DNA of 6,488 nucleotides from Solirubrobacterales bacterium (GTDB taxonomy: Bacteria; Actinomycetota; Thermoleophilia; Solirubrobacterales; Solirubrobacteraceae), in the NCBI GenBank assembly GCA_013696535.1, contig JACCYI010000338.1, forward strand, positions 1 to 6,488, written 5' to 3'. The number at the start of each line of letters is the position of its first letter. The first letter of the stretch is position 1. Below the pieces are notes generated by a model. The model had not been told where the DNA came from. It did not search any database and saw nothing but the letters and a program-made list of their open reading frames with translations. This document shows positions 1 to 5,941 of the stretch, piece by piece. The position numbers and the translations under genes were made by a program.

Positions 1-946
1 CCTGACGGACGACGCGTTCCAACTCGCGCACGGTCAACCGCCGCGTCGCCTGTACGGTGCGTCGTCGACGAAGGGCATCCGGCAGGCCGCGGGCGGCGTC
101 ACGAACGATGCGACTCCAGAGGGGGAGCTTTCCGGCTCGCGCGGCAAGGTAGAGCTGCGCTGCCTGCACGTAGAGGATCCGCGGCAGATGTCGCGCGAGA
201 GCGCCCAAGGGATAGTTCTTCGCCACCATCCAGATCGAGTTGCGCCACAGGTGGTACCGCGTGAAGTCCGACATCCCGGCGCCGATCGTCGCCGATCCGA
301 CGTGGTACGCGATCGCGGTCGGGACGTAGCGGCACGTCCAGCCGGCCAGCTGTGCGCGCAGCGCCCAGTCGGTGTCCTCGACGAAGGCGAAGAACGACTC
401 GTCGAACGCTCCCACCGCGTCAACCGCTGACTGCCGGTACATCGCCGCTCCGCCACAGGCACCGAACACCTCCTCCGGCTCGTCGTAGCGGCCGTCGTCG
501 GGATCGCCGTGGCCGCGCCGCCACCCCGTTCCCGCCCAGTCGAAGACATCACCGGCACCGTCGAGCGTCCCGCGGTGGGCGAAGGAGACGAGCTTTGGAC
601 CGGCCGACCCCGCCGCGGGATGGGCGTCGAGCGAAGCGGCGAGCTCGGCGAGGCATCCCGGGTCCAGCTCGAGGTCGTTGTTGAGCAGGGCGACCAACTC
701 CGAGCCCGTTGCCGCCCGGATGCAGACGTTGAGCGCTGCGGCCACCCCGACGTTCTCGGGCAGGGACACCACCTCCACCTGCGGCCATTCTGCCGCCAGC
801 CACCTCGACGTCCCGTCACTCGAGCCGTTGTCGACGACCACGATGCGGAAGCCGGCGAGCGTCTGCGCCGCGAGCGAGGGCAGGAGGACCTCGAGGAGGT
901 GCCGGCCGTCGTACGAGAGCACGGCGACAGCGAGGCGCGCGCTCAC
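1..946 (-). CDS. Family 2 glycosyltransferase, rhamnosyltransferase-like (WbbL/RfbF type), 3' end outside the window
   Basis: The first 315 residues are visible and the frame runs off the left edge without a stop. The protein starts MSARLAVAVLSYDGRHLLE from a GTG at 946 that overlaps the preceding stop (GTGA). GT2 landmarks are VVVDNGSSDGT (36-46), ENVGVAAALNVC (64-75), the metal-binding region LLNNDLELDPGCL (87-99), the GACGGAAMYR acceptor-loop motif (162-171), VGAFDESFFAFVEDTDWALRA (178-198, with the ED/D catalytic-base region at 190-193) and YHVGSAT (214-220). A basic tail beginning YHLWRNSIWMVAKNYPLG (231-248) is typical of the WbbL/RfbF rhamnosyltransferase branch. The visible length is already close to the family's usual length, so little is probably missing. 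It likely adds a rhamnose or other deoxysugar to a lipid-linked glycan at the cytoplasmic membrane face. Donor specificity is inferred from family resemblance and the deoxysugar genes upstream. Several longer-looking reading frames over this stretch are shadows. Confidence 0.92.
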   Translation of the reverse strand, partial: MSARLAVAVLSYDGRHLLEVLLPSLAAQTLAGFRIVVVDNGSSDGTSRWLAAEWPQVEVVSLPENVGVAAALNVCIRAATGSELVALLNNDLELDPGCLAELAASLDAHPAAGSAGPKLVSFAHRGTLDGAGDVFDWAGTGWRRGHGDPDDGRYDEPEEVFGACGGAAMYRQSAVDAVGAFDESFFAFVEDTDWALRAQLAGWTCRYVPTAIAYHVGSATIGAGMSDFTRYHLWRNSIWMVAKNYPLGALARHLPRILYVQAAQLYLAARAGKLPLWSRIVRDAARGLPDALRRRRTVQATRRLTVRELERVVRQ

Positions 947-2091
947 TCGCGGGCTGGTGCTTCCCGGCGCGCGATCCAGTGAGCGAACTCGCCGATGTCG
1001 TTGACCTCGGGCACCGGCCGCATCCCGGGCCAGAGCTGCGCGGCCGGGTCGTCGCGGTCGAGGTCCAGGCGCCGTCGCAGGGCAGCAGGACGTGCTCGCC
1101 GGGCGAGGAGCCCCGCGGCGAGCGCCCAGTCCCGCCCCCCGAGCAGTCGCGCACGACGGCCGACGTCTGAGAGGCTCAAGGAGCCGAGCCGTGCCTGAAC
1201 GAACCAGGCGTAGAGCTGCTGGACGACGTACTCAGCGCGGTCGATCTCGATTCCCGCAAGCTCGGGCCCGTAGTCGGCCTTGAGCGCCAACAGGGTCTCG
1301 TAGGTTCCGTTGACGATCTCGCTGCCGGGCAGCTGACCCGCGAACGCGGGCTCGATCCCCAGATAGGCGAGCCCGCGGGCCTGGTCGGAGGAGTGGATCG
1401 TCCGCCCGAACGACTTCGGCGAGACTCCGACCACCACAAGCCGCTCCGACGACATGACCCAGCGCCCAACGGTGAGCATCAGGGCGTTGAGCGCGTAGAA
1501 GTCCGGAAACGGCGGGCGAAAGCACCCGGCGCGGAGCTGTTCGATAGCCGTCCGGGCCACCAGCGCCGTCTGCATGTTGAGGTGGACGTCGAAGCGGAAC
1601 GCGAACATCCCGCCAACCGTCCTGCGACGCTGATCCAGGGGGACCGGCCCGTCAAGCGGTAGCCGGGCGGCCGGTGAGTAGAACGGGTCCGCATAATGGC
1701 TGTGAGGCGAACCGGCGAAGCCGGGAAACGCGTACGCGAAGCCGTTGTAGAGCAGAACATCAGGCGATCCCGCTGCCCCCAGGAGCGTCTCGGCGCGCTG
1801 GAAATAGCCGGGCAACAGCACGTCGTCGTCTCCGAGCAGCATGACGTAGTCGCCCGTGGCATGCGCGAGGCAGTGGTTCCAGTTCTCCGTGACGCCGACG
1901 GGTGAATCGAGCGTGAGGACGCGAAGCCGGGGGTCGTCGAACTCGGCGAGGATCTCCGCGGTTCCGTCCTGGCTGGCGTTGTTGGAGACGATCAGCTCGG
2001 CGTCGTCGTACTCCTGGTCCAGGACGGAGTGCACCGCGCCCGCGATCAGCGAACCCCCGTTGCGGGTGGGCAGGAGGACCGAGAACCTCAC
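943..2091 (-). CDS. Family 2 glycosyltransferase with long C-terminal extension
   Basis: A 382-residue GT-A-fold glycosyltransferase. The opening MRFSVLLPTRNGG (1-13), DAELIVSNNASQDGTAEIL (30-48), VGVTENWNHCLAHATGDYVML (65-85, read in parts) and the metal-binding GDDDVLLPGY (87-96) identify GT2. An acidic PFPDFYALN stretch near 195-202 probably contributes to the acceptor side. It should transfer a sugar from an NDP donor to a lipid-linked acceptor at the inner face of the membrane. Residues from about 230 to the end are not a familiar GT2 motif region: they are helix-like, then Arg-rich (R339-R341), ending in an acidic/hydrophobic tail. No membrane segment is evident. The frame stays open upstream to 2622, but that extension is Arg/Pro-rich shadow of the methyltransferase gene. 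The GTG at 2091 gives a GTGA overlap and has an AAGGA Shine-Dalgarno 9 bases upstream. The stop overlaps the next gene, again as GTGA. Donor and linkage are unknown. Confidence 0.9.
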   Translation of the reverse strand: MRFSVLLPTRNGGSLIAGAVHSVLDQEYDDAELIVSNNASQDGTAEILAEFDDPRLRVLTLDSPVGVTENWNHCLAHATGDYVMLLGDDDVLLPGYFQRAETLLGAAGSPDVLLYNGFAYAFPGFAGSPHSHYADPFYSPAARLPLDGPVPLDQRRRTVGGMFAFRFDVHLNMQTALVARTAIEQLRAGCFRPPFPDFYALNALMLTVGRWVMSSERLVVVGVSPKSFGRTIHSSDQARGLAYLGIEPAFAGQLPGSEIVNGTYETLLALKADYGPELAGIEIDRAEYVVQQLYAWFVQARLGSLSLSDVGRRARLLGGRDWALAAGLLARRARPAALRRRLDLDRDDPAAQLWPGMRPVPEVNDIGEFAHWIARREAPARE

Positions 2092-3029
2092 GCTGCGCAG
2101 TCCTTGACGAACAGCGCGGTGTACGCGGTTCCTCGGCGCTCGCGACGCTCGAGCGGACGCAGCCCGAGGGCCAGCAAGGCGCCCGCCGTACGCGCGACCG
2201 GACCGGCAGGGCCGGCCGAGGGGCGCCGGCGTACCGCATACTCCCAGCCGAATCGGTTCCAATGGCGCCCAGCCGGATCGTCGAAGGCGGCCTCCGCCCG
2301 GCGTAGGCCGAGCAACGCGAGACGGGCCGTCAGAGCGTCCAGCGGGATGAGCGCAAGGTGGCGCGGTGCATCGACGTGCGCCCAGCGCGCGCCGAGCAGC
2401 CGCATCTGAAGCGCCTCGGGATTCGGCATGGCGATGACCAGCACCCCGCCGGGCTCGAGGGCACGCGCGGCCGACTCGAGCAACTGGCCGGCCGCCGGAA
2501 GGTGTTCGAGCGAGTGCCAGAGCGCGATCGCACGGCTCGGCGGCAGGCCGCCCAGCACGTTGGCAGGGGCGTCGGAGCAGACCACGGCAACGCCGACGTT
2601 TGACTCGAGGTATCGGCAGCATCGAGGATCCATCTCGATCCCCGTGACCTCGAAGCCGGCGCGGCGAGCGGCGAGCGCAAACACCCCGAAGCCGGGGCCG
2701 ATCTCAACCAGCCGGCCCGGGGGGACGTACCTGCTCAGCAGGTCCACCTTATGCGCCTCAGAGCTCGCCAGGCGTCCGAGGTCTGCGGGTTCTGGCAGGT
2801 CGTAGTAGGCCGGCGGATAGTACTCCGAGAGGTCCGCGGGGGGATTGGCCAGGGCGAGGGTCGAACACGTCGTGCAGCGCACGTAGTGAAACGCCCGCCC
2901 GTCACCCAGGCCTCGGTTCCGATCCACCGCGGAGAATGCCGGCTGGGTGGCGCCGCCGCACAGGGGGCACGGCACGGGTCTGGGCCGGCCGTCGGCTTCG
3001 ACGGGCGTGGCAGCGGGTGAGCAGGGCAT
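2088..3029 (-). CDS. Class I SAM-dependent methyltransferase with N-terminal zinc ribbon
   Basis: A 313-residue soluble protein. An N-terminal zinc-ribbon-like element has C21/C24 (CPLC) and C52/C55 (CTTC), followed by LSEYYPPAYYDLP (67-79), common in this group. The SAM-binding motif EIGPGFGVFALAARRAGF is at 109-126 with acidic residue E132 ending the second strand (GIEMD). WHSLEHLP (171-178), LEPGGVLVIAMPN (191-203) and DAPRHL (220-225) follow, all typical of Methyltransf_11/23-type enzymes found in polysaccharide clusters. It lacks the C-terminal domain seen in the C-methyltransferase at 5938-6488, so it is not a second copy of that enzyme. It may O-methylate a sugar of the growing glycan or a precursor; the acceptor is unknown. 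The ATG at 3029 is 4 bases after the flippase stop and has no obvious Shine-Dalgarno. A GTG at 2975, just before the CPLC motif, is the only other plausible start seen. The stop overlaps the next gene as GTGA. Confidence 0.9.
   Translation of the reverse strand: MPCSPAATPVEADGRPRPVPCPLCGGATQPAFSAVDRNRGLGDGRAFHYVRCTTCSTLALANPPADLSEYYPPAYYDLPEPADLGRLASSEAHKVDLLSRYVPPGRLVEIGPGFGVFALAARRAGFEVTGIEMDPRCCRYLESNVGVAVVCSDAPANVLGGLPPSRAIALWHSLEHLPAAGQLLESAARALEPGGVLVIAMPNPEALQMRLLGARWAHVDAPRHLALIPLDALTARLALLGLRRAEAAFDDPAGRHWNRFGWEYAVRRRPSAGPAGPVARTAGALLALGLRPLERRERRGTAYTALFVKDCAA
2101..2105 (-). promoter_or_regulatory. Shine-Dalgarno AAGGA for the first glycosyltransferase
   Basis: Reading the minus strand, AAGGA lies 9 bases before the GTG at 2091, inside the last codons of the methyltransferase gene. 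It is the only clear ribosome binding site found at a gene junction here. It supports GTG 2091 as the real start over the open frame that continues upstream to 2622. Confidence 0.6.
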
Positions 3030-3033
3030 CGGT

Positions 3034-4500
3034 CTAAGGAGCAGTGCGTCGGGCGAGCGGGAGAGCGCCGCGGATCTCCGGAGGCACTGCCTTGAACACC
3101 ACGAGGAGGAGAAGATACAGGGACCCTCCGATCGCGAGCTGGGCCGCCACCGGCACCGGGGCCAGAGACGGCAGCACGCCGGCGACGGCCGCCGTCGCGA
3201 CTGGGGGGATCACCCTGTAGGACAGACGCAACGCCTCGTGGGAGCGGACGAGCAGTCCGAGCGTGACCAGCGCGAGGGCCCACTCAGCGGCGGTGGTCGC
3301 CACCGCCGCACCCTGCGCCCCCAGCCCCGGGACGAGCGCGAAGGTGAGCCCGACGCTGAACGTGAGCGCCACGGCGTTGGCCACGAGGAGCGCTCGGTGC
3401 CGGCGGATCGACAGCAGCGAGAATCCAGCGGCGACGGCCAGGAACGTGGCCAGCAGAGCCGGAGCCTGAATGCGCAAGACGGACACCGACGGCTTACCCC
3501 CGTCCCCCGCCAGTATCGCGAGGATCAGCGGCGCGCCGAGCTCGATGCCGAGCACGAGCCCTACCCCCACGATGACCGCGACGTCGAAGACCCGCTGGGA
3601 TGCGTAGCCCAGGCGCTCAAGATCGTCGCGGGCAGCTCGGGCGAGGATCGGGAAGACGGCGCCGATCACCACGGCAGGTATCGGCAAGAGCACCTCGACA
3701 ACTCGGAAGGACGCCGCGAAGTAGCCCGTCTCGAGCGCCGTGGCGAGCAGCGACATGATGATCAGGGCTAGCCGGAAGTAGGCGACGTTGACCGCAATGG
3801 CGGCGGCGTAGGGGATGGTGTCGCGCAGCAGGTTCCACCACTCCCCGGGCTCGAAGCGAGGGCGGAACGGCGTGAGCTGTCGCACCAGGATCCCGGTGAA
3901 GACCAAGGCTGCCAGCGAGGCGGGGATCGCGATCAGGAAGAACGGCAGGAGCGCGGCGCCCGCGGCCACGAGACCGACCGTCGCGGCCACGAACGTCGAT
4001 TGGCGCAGAAGATCGGCGGCCGTCACCCACCCTAGGCGCAGCTGAGCCATGAGCGGGATCGCGAGGAGCGTCTGGATCGACTGCAGGAGCAGCGCGACGC
4101 CCGCGACGGCGGTGCCGAGGAGAAGCACCCGGTCGTAGCCGGCCGCGAGCGCGAACCCGACCGCCCCCGCCACGCCGGCCACGGTGAGCGCAACGCGCAG
4201 GCCGATCAGGTTGGCCATCAGCCGGTCACGGTCAACGCCCGTGCGTTGGGCGTATTCCCGGGTGCCGACCGCCTGCAGCCCTCCCTCGGTCAGGCCGGCG
4301 ATCAGGGTCAGGAGCGCGGTGACGATGACGTAGCGCCCGAAGTCCACCACACCGAGGTGGCGGATCAGCAGTGGCACCGAGGCCGCCGAGAGCAGCAGCA
4401 CGAGCCCGTAGCCGACTCCGCGCACCGCGCCGCCGCGGATGGCCGCCGGGCCGGCAGCCGGGGTGTCGAGCAGATCGGCCGGCGGGCCGCCGGCATTCAT
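3034..4500 (-). CDS. Wzx-type polysaccharide flippase (MOP superfamily)
   Basis: A 488-residue integral membrane protein with about 14 hydrophobic segments (roughly residues 27-47, 54-72, 97-120, 124-142, 167-181, 184-206, 229-251, 264-285, 305-330, 343-365, 369-390, 395-417, 430-446 and 451-470). The N-terminal pattern LIRHLGVVDFGRYV (45-58) followed by LTEGGL (70-75) is characteristic of the Polysacc_synt family. Such proteins move undecaprenyl-diphosphate-linked oligosaccharides from the cytoplasmic to the outer face of the membrane. Length and topology are normal for Wzx/RfbX. Two tandem GTG codons at 4521 and 4518 could start a version seven or six residues longer, but the ATG at 4500 forms an ATGA overlap with the upstream stop and is preferred. 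A strong 7-bp stem lies just after this start. The neighbours are deoxysugar enzymes upstream and glycosyltransferases downstream, which supports export of a lipid-linked repeat unit. Substrate identity cannot be read from the sequence. Confidence 0.93.
   Translation of the reverse strand: MNAGGPPADLLDTPAAGPAAIRGGAVRGVGYGLVLLLSAASVPLLIRHLGVVDFGRYVIVTALLTLIAGLTEGGLQAVGTREYAQRTGVDRDRLMANLIGLRVALTVAGVAGAVGFALAAGYDRVLLLGTAVAGVALLLQSIQTLLAIPLMAQLRLGWVTAADLLRQSTFVAATVGLVAAGAALLPFFLIAIPASLAALVFTGILVRQLTPFRPRFEPGEWWNLLRDTIPYAAAIAVNVAYFRLALIIMSLLATALETGYFAASFRVVEVLLPIPAVVIGAVFPILARAARDDLERLGYASQRVFDVAVIVGVGLVLGIELGAPLILAILAGDGGKPSVSVLRIQAPALLATFLAVAAGFSLLSIRRHRALLVANAVALTFSVGLTFALVPGLGAQGAAVATTAAEWALALVTLGLLVRSHEALRLSYRVIPPVATAAVAGVLPSLAPVPVAAQLAIGGSLYLLLLVVFKAVPPEIRGALPLARRTAP
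4478..4494 (-). other. GC-only stem-loop just inside the flippase start
   Basis: On the minus strand, a 7-base arm (4494-4488, GCCGGCG) pairs perfectly with 4484-4478 (CGCCGGC) around a 3-base loop (GCC). It begins 6 bases after the first base of the flippase ATG at 4500 and covers codons 3 to 8 (NAGGPPA region). All seven pairs are G-C. It may hinder initiation unless a ribosome finishing the upstream gene opens it. It could also be a chance product of Gly/Ala/Pro codons in GC-rich DNA. Confidence 0.4.
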
Positions 4501-5405
4501 CGCGGCGTTCGCCGCCACCACTCGAGCGTGGCGGCCAGCCCGTCTTCGAGCCCGAAGTCGGGGACGAAACCCACCTCCTCCGACAGGCGCGTCACGTCCG
4601 CAGCGATGTCAGGAGGTTCGTCGGGACGGCTCGGCAGCGCGCCGACGTCGAGCAGATCAGGCCGGCCGGCTGCCTCAGCCACCAGCTCGACCAACCGGCG
4701 GACCGGCACTTCGGTGCCCGAGGCGACGTTCACCGACCCCGCGACGTCGCTCGCCACGAGCCCGGCGAACGCTCCCGCCACGTCGGCGACGTGCAGGAAG
4801 TCGCGACGCTGCGAACCCTCGCTGGTCGGCGCCCGCTCGCCGGCGACGAGCGCGCGTGCGACGCTCGCGACGAGCCGGTCGGGATGCTCGCCCGGGCCGT
4901 AGAGGAAGAAGATGCGCCCCCAGGCGACGGACAACCCGAGTTGGGCGCCCAGCGCGACGGCCACCCGCCGGGTCGCGTCCTTGCAGGCTCCGTAGAGAGT
5001 CGCGGGCCGCAGCGGCGACGTGGCCTCGGCGTAGGGACCGGACACGGCCCAGTCATATTCGGCGCACGTGCCCGCGAGCACCGCGCGGCCGCCGCCCCTC
5101 GCGGCGAACTCCGTGAGCAGCTCGCCCGTCGCTCCGACCCAGCGGACGTTCTCGGTCGAGGTCCAGTACCGCCCGGGCTCCGCGTACCAGGCCAGATGGA
5201 GCAGATCGGTGGCTCCAACCCGTTCGACCAGATCCCGCCGGCCCTCTGGGTCGAGCAGGTCGGCGACGTGCCACTTCACCTCCGCGGGCGCTTCGGCCGC
5301 CCGCCGGCGCCCAACCGCGTGGACCTCGAACCCGTACTCGAGCAGCGGGGCGAGCGCCCGGCGCCCGATGAACCCCGACGCCCCGGTGACGAGCACCCGC
5401 CTCAC
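4497..5405 (-). CDS. NAD(P)-dependent nucleotide-sugar epimerase/4-ketoreductase (extended SDR)
   Basis: A 302-residue extended short-chain dehydrogenase/reductase. The N-terminal Rossmann motif TGASGFIG is at residues 7-14. The catalytic set appears as T113 in AGTCAEYDW (111-119) and Y138/K142 in YGACK. RRDFLHVADVAGA (200-212) and NVASG (226-230) are typical of NDP-sugar epimerases/reductases. Placed after a C-methyltransferase and an RmlC-like epimerase, the likely job is reduction of the 4-keto group as the last step of an activated deoxysugar; an epimerase role cannot be excluded from sequence. An open frame runs upstream to 5804, but homology begins at MRRVLVTG. The GTG at 5405 overlaps the preceding stop as GTGA, so I use that start. 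The upstream extension is a shadow of the epimerase gene. The gene's own stop overlaps the flippase ATG as ATGA. Family is sure; exact reaction is inferred. Confidence 0.9.
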   Translation of the reverse strand: MRRVLVTGASGFIGRRALAPLLEYGFEVHAVGRRRAAEAPAEVKWHVADLLDPEGRRDLVERVGATDLLHLAWYAEPGRYWTSTENVRWVGATGELLTEFAARGGGRAVLAGTCAEYDWAVSGPYAEATSPLRPATLYGACKDATRRVAVALGAQLGLSVAWGRIFFLYGPGEHPDRLVASVARALVAGERAPTSEGSQRRDFLHVADVAGAFAGLVASDVAGSVNVASGTEVPVRRLVELVAEAAGRPDLLDVGALPSRPDEPPDIAADVTRLSEEVGFVPDFGLEDGLAATLEWWRRTPR

Positions 5406-5941
5406 GACGCGAAGTTGGGATAACCCGCGTCGCGCCCGGAGAGCACCCGCCCGCCCGCGGGCGCAGCCGGCCACTCGATCCCGAACGCCGGGTCGTCCCA
5501 GCGAACGCCCGACGCCGCCTCCGCCACGTAGGCCGCGCCCATCGTGTAGAGCACCTCGGACTCGTCCGCCAGGGTCTGGAAGCCGTGGGCCATCCCTCGC
5601 GGAACGTAGAGCGCGACGCCGTTGCCCTGGGTGAGGTTCACGCCGAACCACTCCAGGCGCGTCGGCGAGGCCGGGCGCAGGTCGACGACCACGTCGTATA
5701 TCGCACCGCGCGTGCAGCGGACGAGCTTCGGCTCGCCGTGCGGCTCTGACTGATGGTGCATCCCACGCAAGGTGCCGGCGCGCAGATTGAACGAGGTGTT
5801 GCACTGCACGACGACGGACTCCATGCCGCGGGCCTCGAATTCCGCATGGTCGAAGGTACGGGCGAAGTACCCGCGCTCGTCCTCGCGCCGCGACGGCTCA
5901 ACGATCCAGGCCCCGCCCAGCCGCGTTTCCGTGAGCTTCAC
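5402..5941 (-). CDS. dTDP-4-dehydrorhamnose 3,5-epimerase family protein (RmlC-like)
   Basis: A 179-residue cupin-fold sugar epimerase of normal family length. It should invert C3 and/or C5 of an NDP-4-keto-6-deoxyhexose in the cytoplasm. Visible family motifs are ERGYFARTF (22-30), TLRGMHHQ (57-64, with H62 at the catalytic-base position), PKLVRCTRGAIYDVVVDLR (71-89, with K72 and D83), YVPRGMAHGFQTL (112-124, H119), Y132 and Y138 in the tyrosine region, and GVRWDDPAFGIEWP (145-158). The GTG start at 5941 is preferred because it forms a GTGA overlap with the preceding methyltransferase stop and gives the standard N-terminus. No Shine-Dalgarno sequence is evident, so translation is probably coupled. 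I give no rmlC/rfbC symbol: beside a C-methyltransferase and a ketoreductase, the substrate may be a methyl-branched ketosugar and the enzyme may act at C5 only, as EvaD does. The stretch after Y138 (VAEAASG) departs from the usual PE-x-ERG pattern. Confidence 0.93.
   Translation of the reverse strand: MKLTETRLGGAWIVEPSRREDERGYFARTFDHAEFEARGMESVVVQCNTSFNLRAGTLRGMHHQSEPHGEPKLVRCTRGAIYDVVVDLRPASPTRLEWFGVNLTQGNGVALYVPRGMAHGFQTLADESEVLYTMGAAYVAEAASGVRWDDPAFGIEWPAAPAGGRVLSGRDAGYPNFAS

Noticed and set aside
34..819. A 261-codon open frame on the minus strand
   Set aside because: It is out of frame with the second glycosyltransferase, which carries all GT2 motifs over the same stretch. The product is Arg/Ser/Thr-rich with no motif.
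2092..2622. A 177-residue N-terminal extension of the first glycosyltransferase
   Set aside because: The extension reads through the methyltransferase gene in another frame and is Arg/Pro-rich. GT2 homology begins at the GTG at 2091, which has a Shine-Dalgarno and a GTGA overlap.
2947..3771. A 274-codon open frame on the plus strand
   Set aside because: It is antisense to the flippase and the start of the methyltransferase. The His/Arg/Glu-rich product shows no recognisable domain, while the minus-strand frame has clear membrane segments.
4501..4521. Tandem GTG codons as an earlier flippase start
   Set aside because: They would add six or seven residues (VAANAA type) with no added homology. 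The ATG at 4500 matches the 4-base overlap pattern of the other junctions.
4371..5423. A 350-codon open frame on the plus strand
   Set aside because: It lies antisense to the well-supported flippase and ketoreductase genes, its product is Arg/Pro-rich low-complexity sequence without family motifs, and such frames are expected opposite GC-rich genes.
5452..5463. A GC-only palindrome (CGCCCGCGGGCG) as a possible operator
   Set aside because: It lies deep inside the RmlC-like coding sequence, far from any promoter, and short GC palindromes are common by chance in such DNA.
5406..5804. A 133-residue N-terminal extension of the ketoreductase
   Set aside because: It is an out-of-frame shadow of the RmlC-like gene. 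The Rossmann motif starts at the GTG at 5405, which forms a GTGA overlap.
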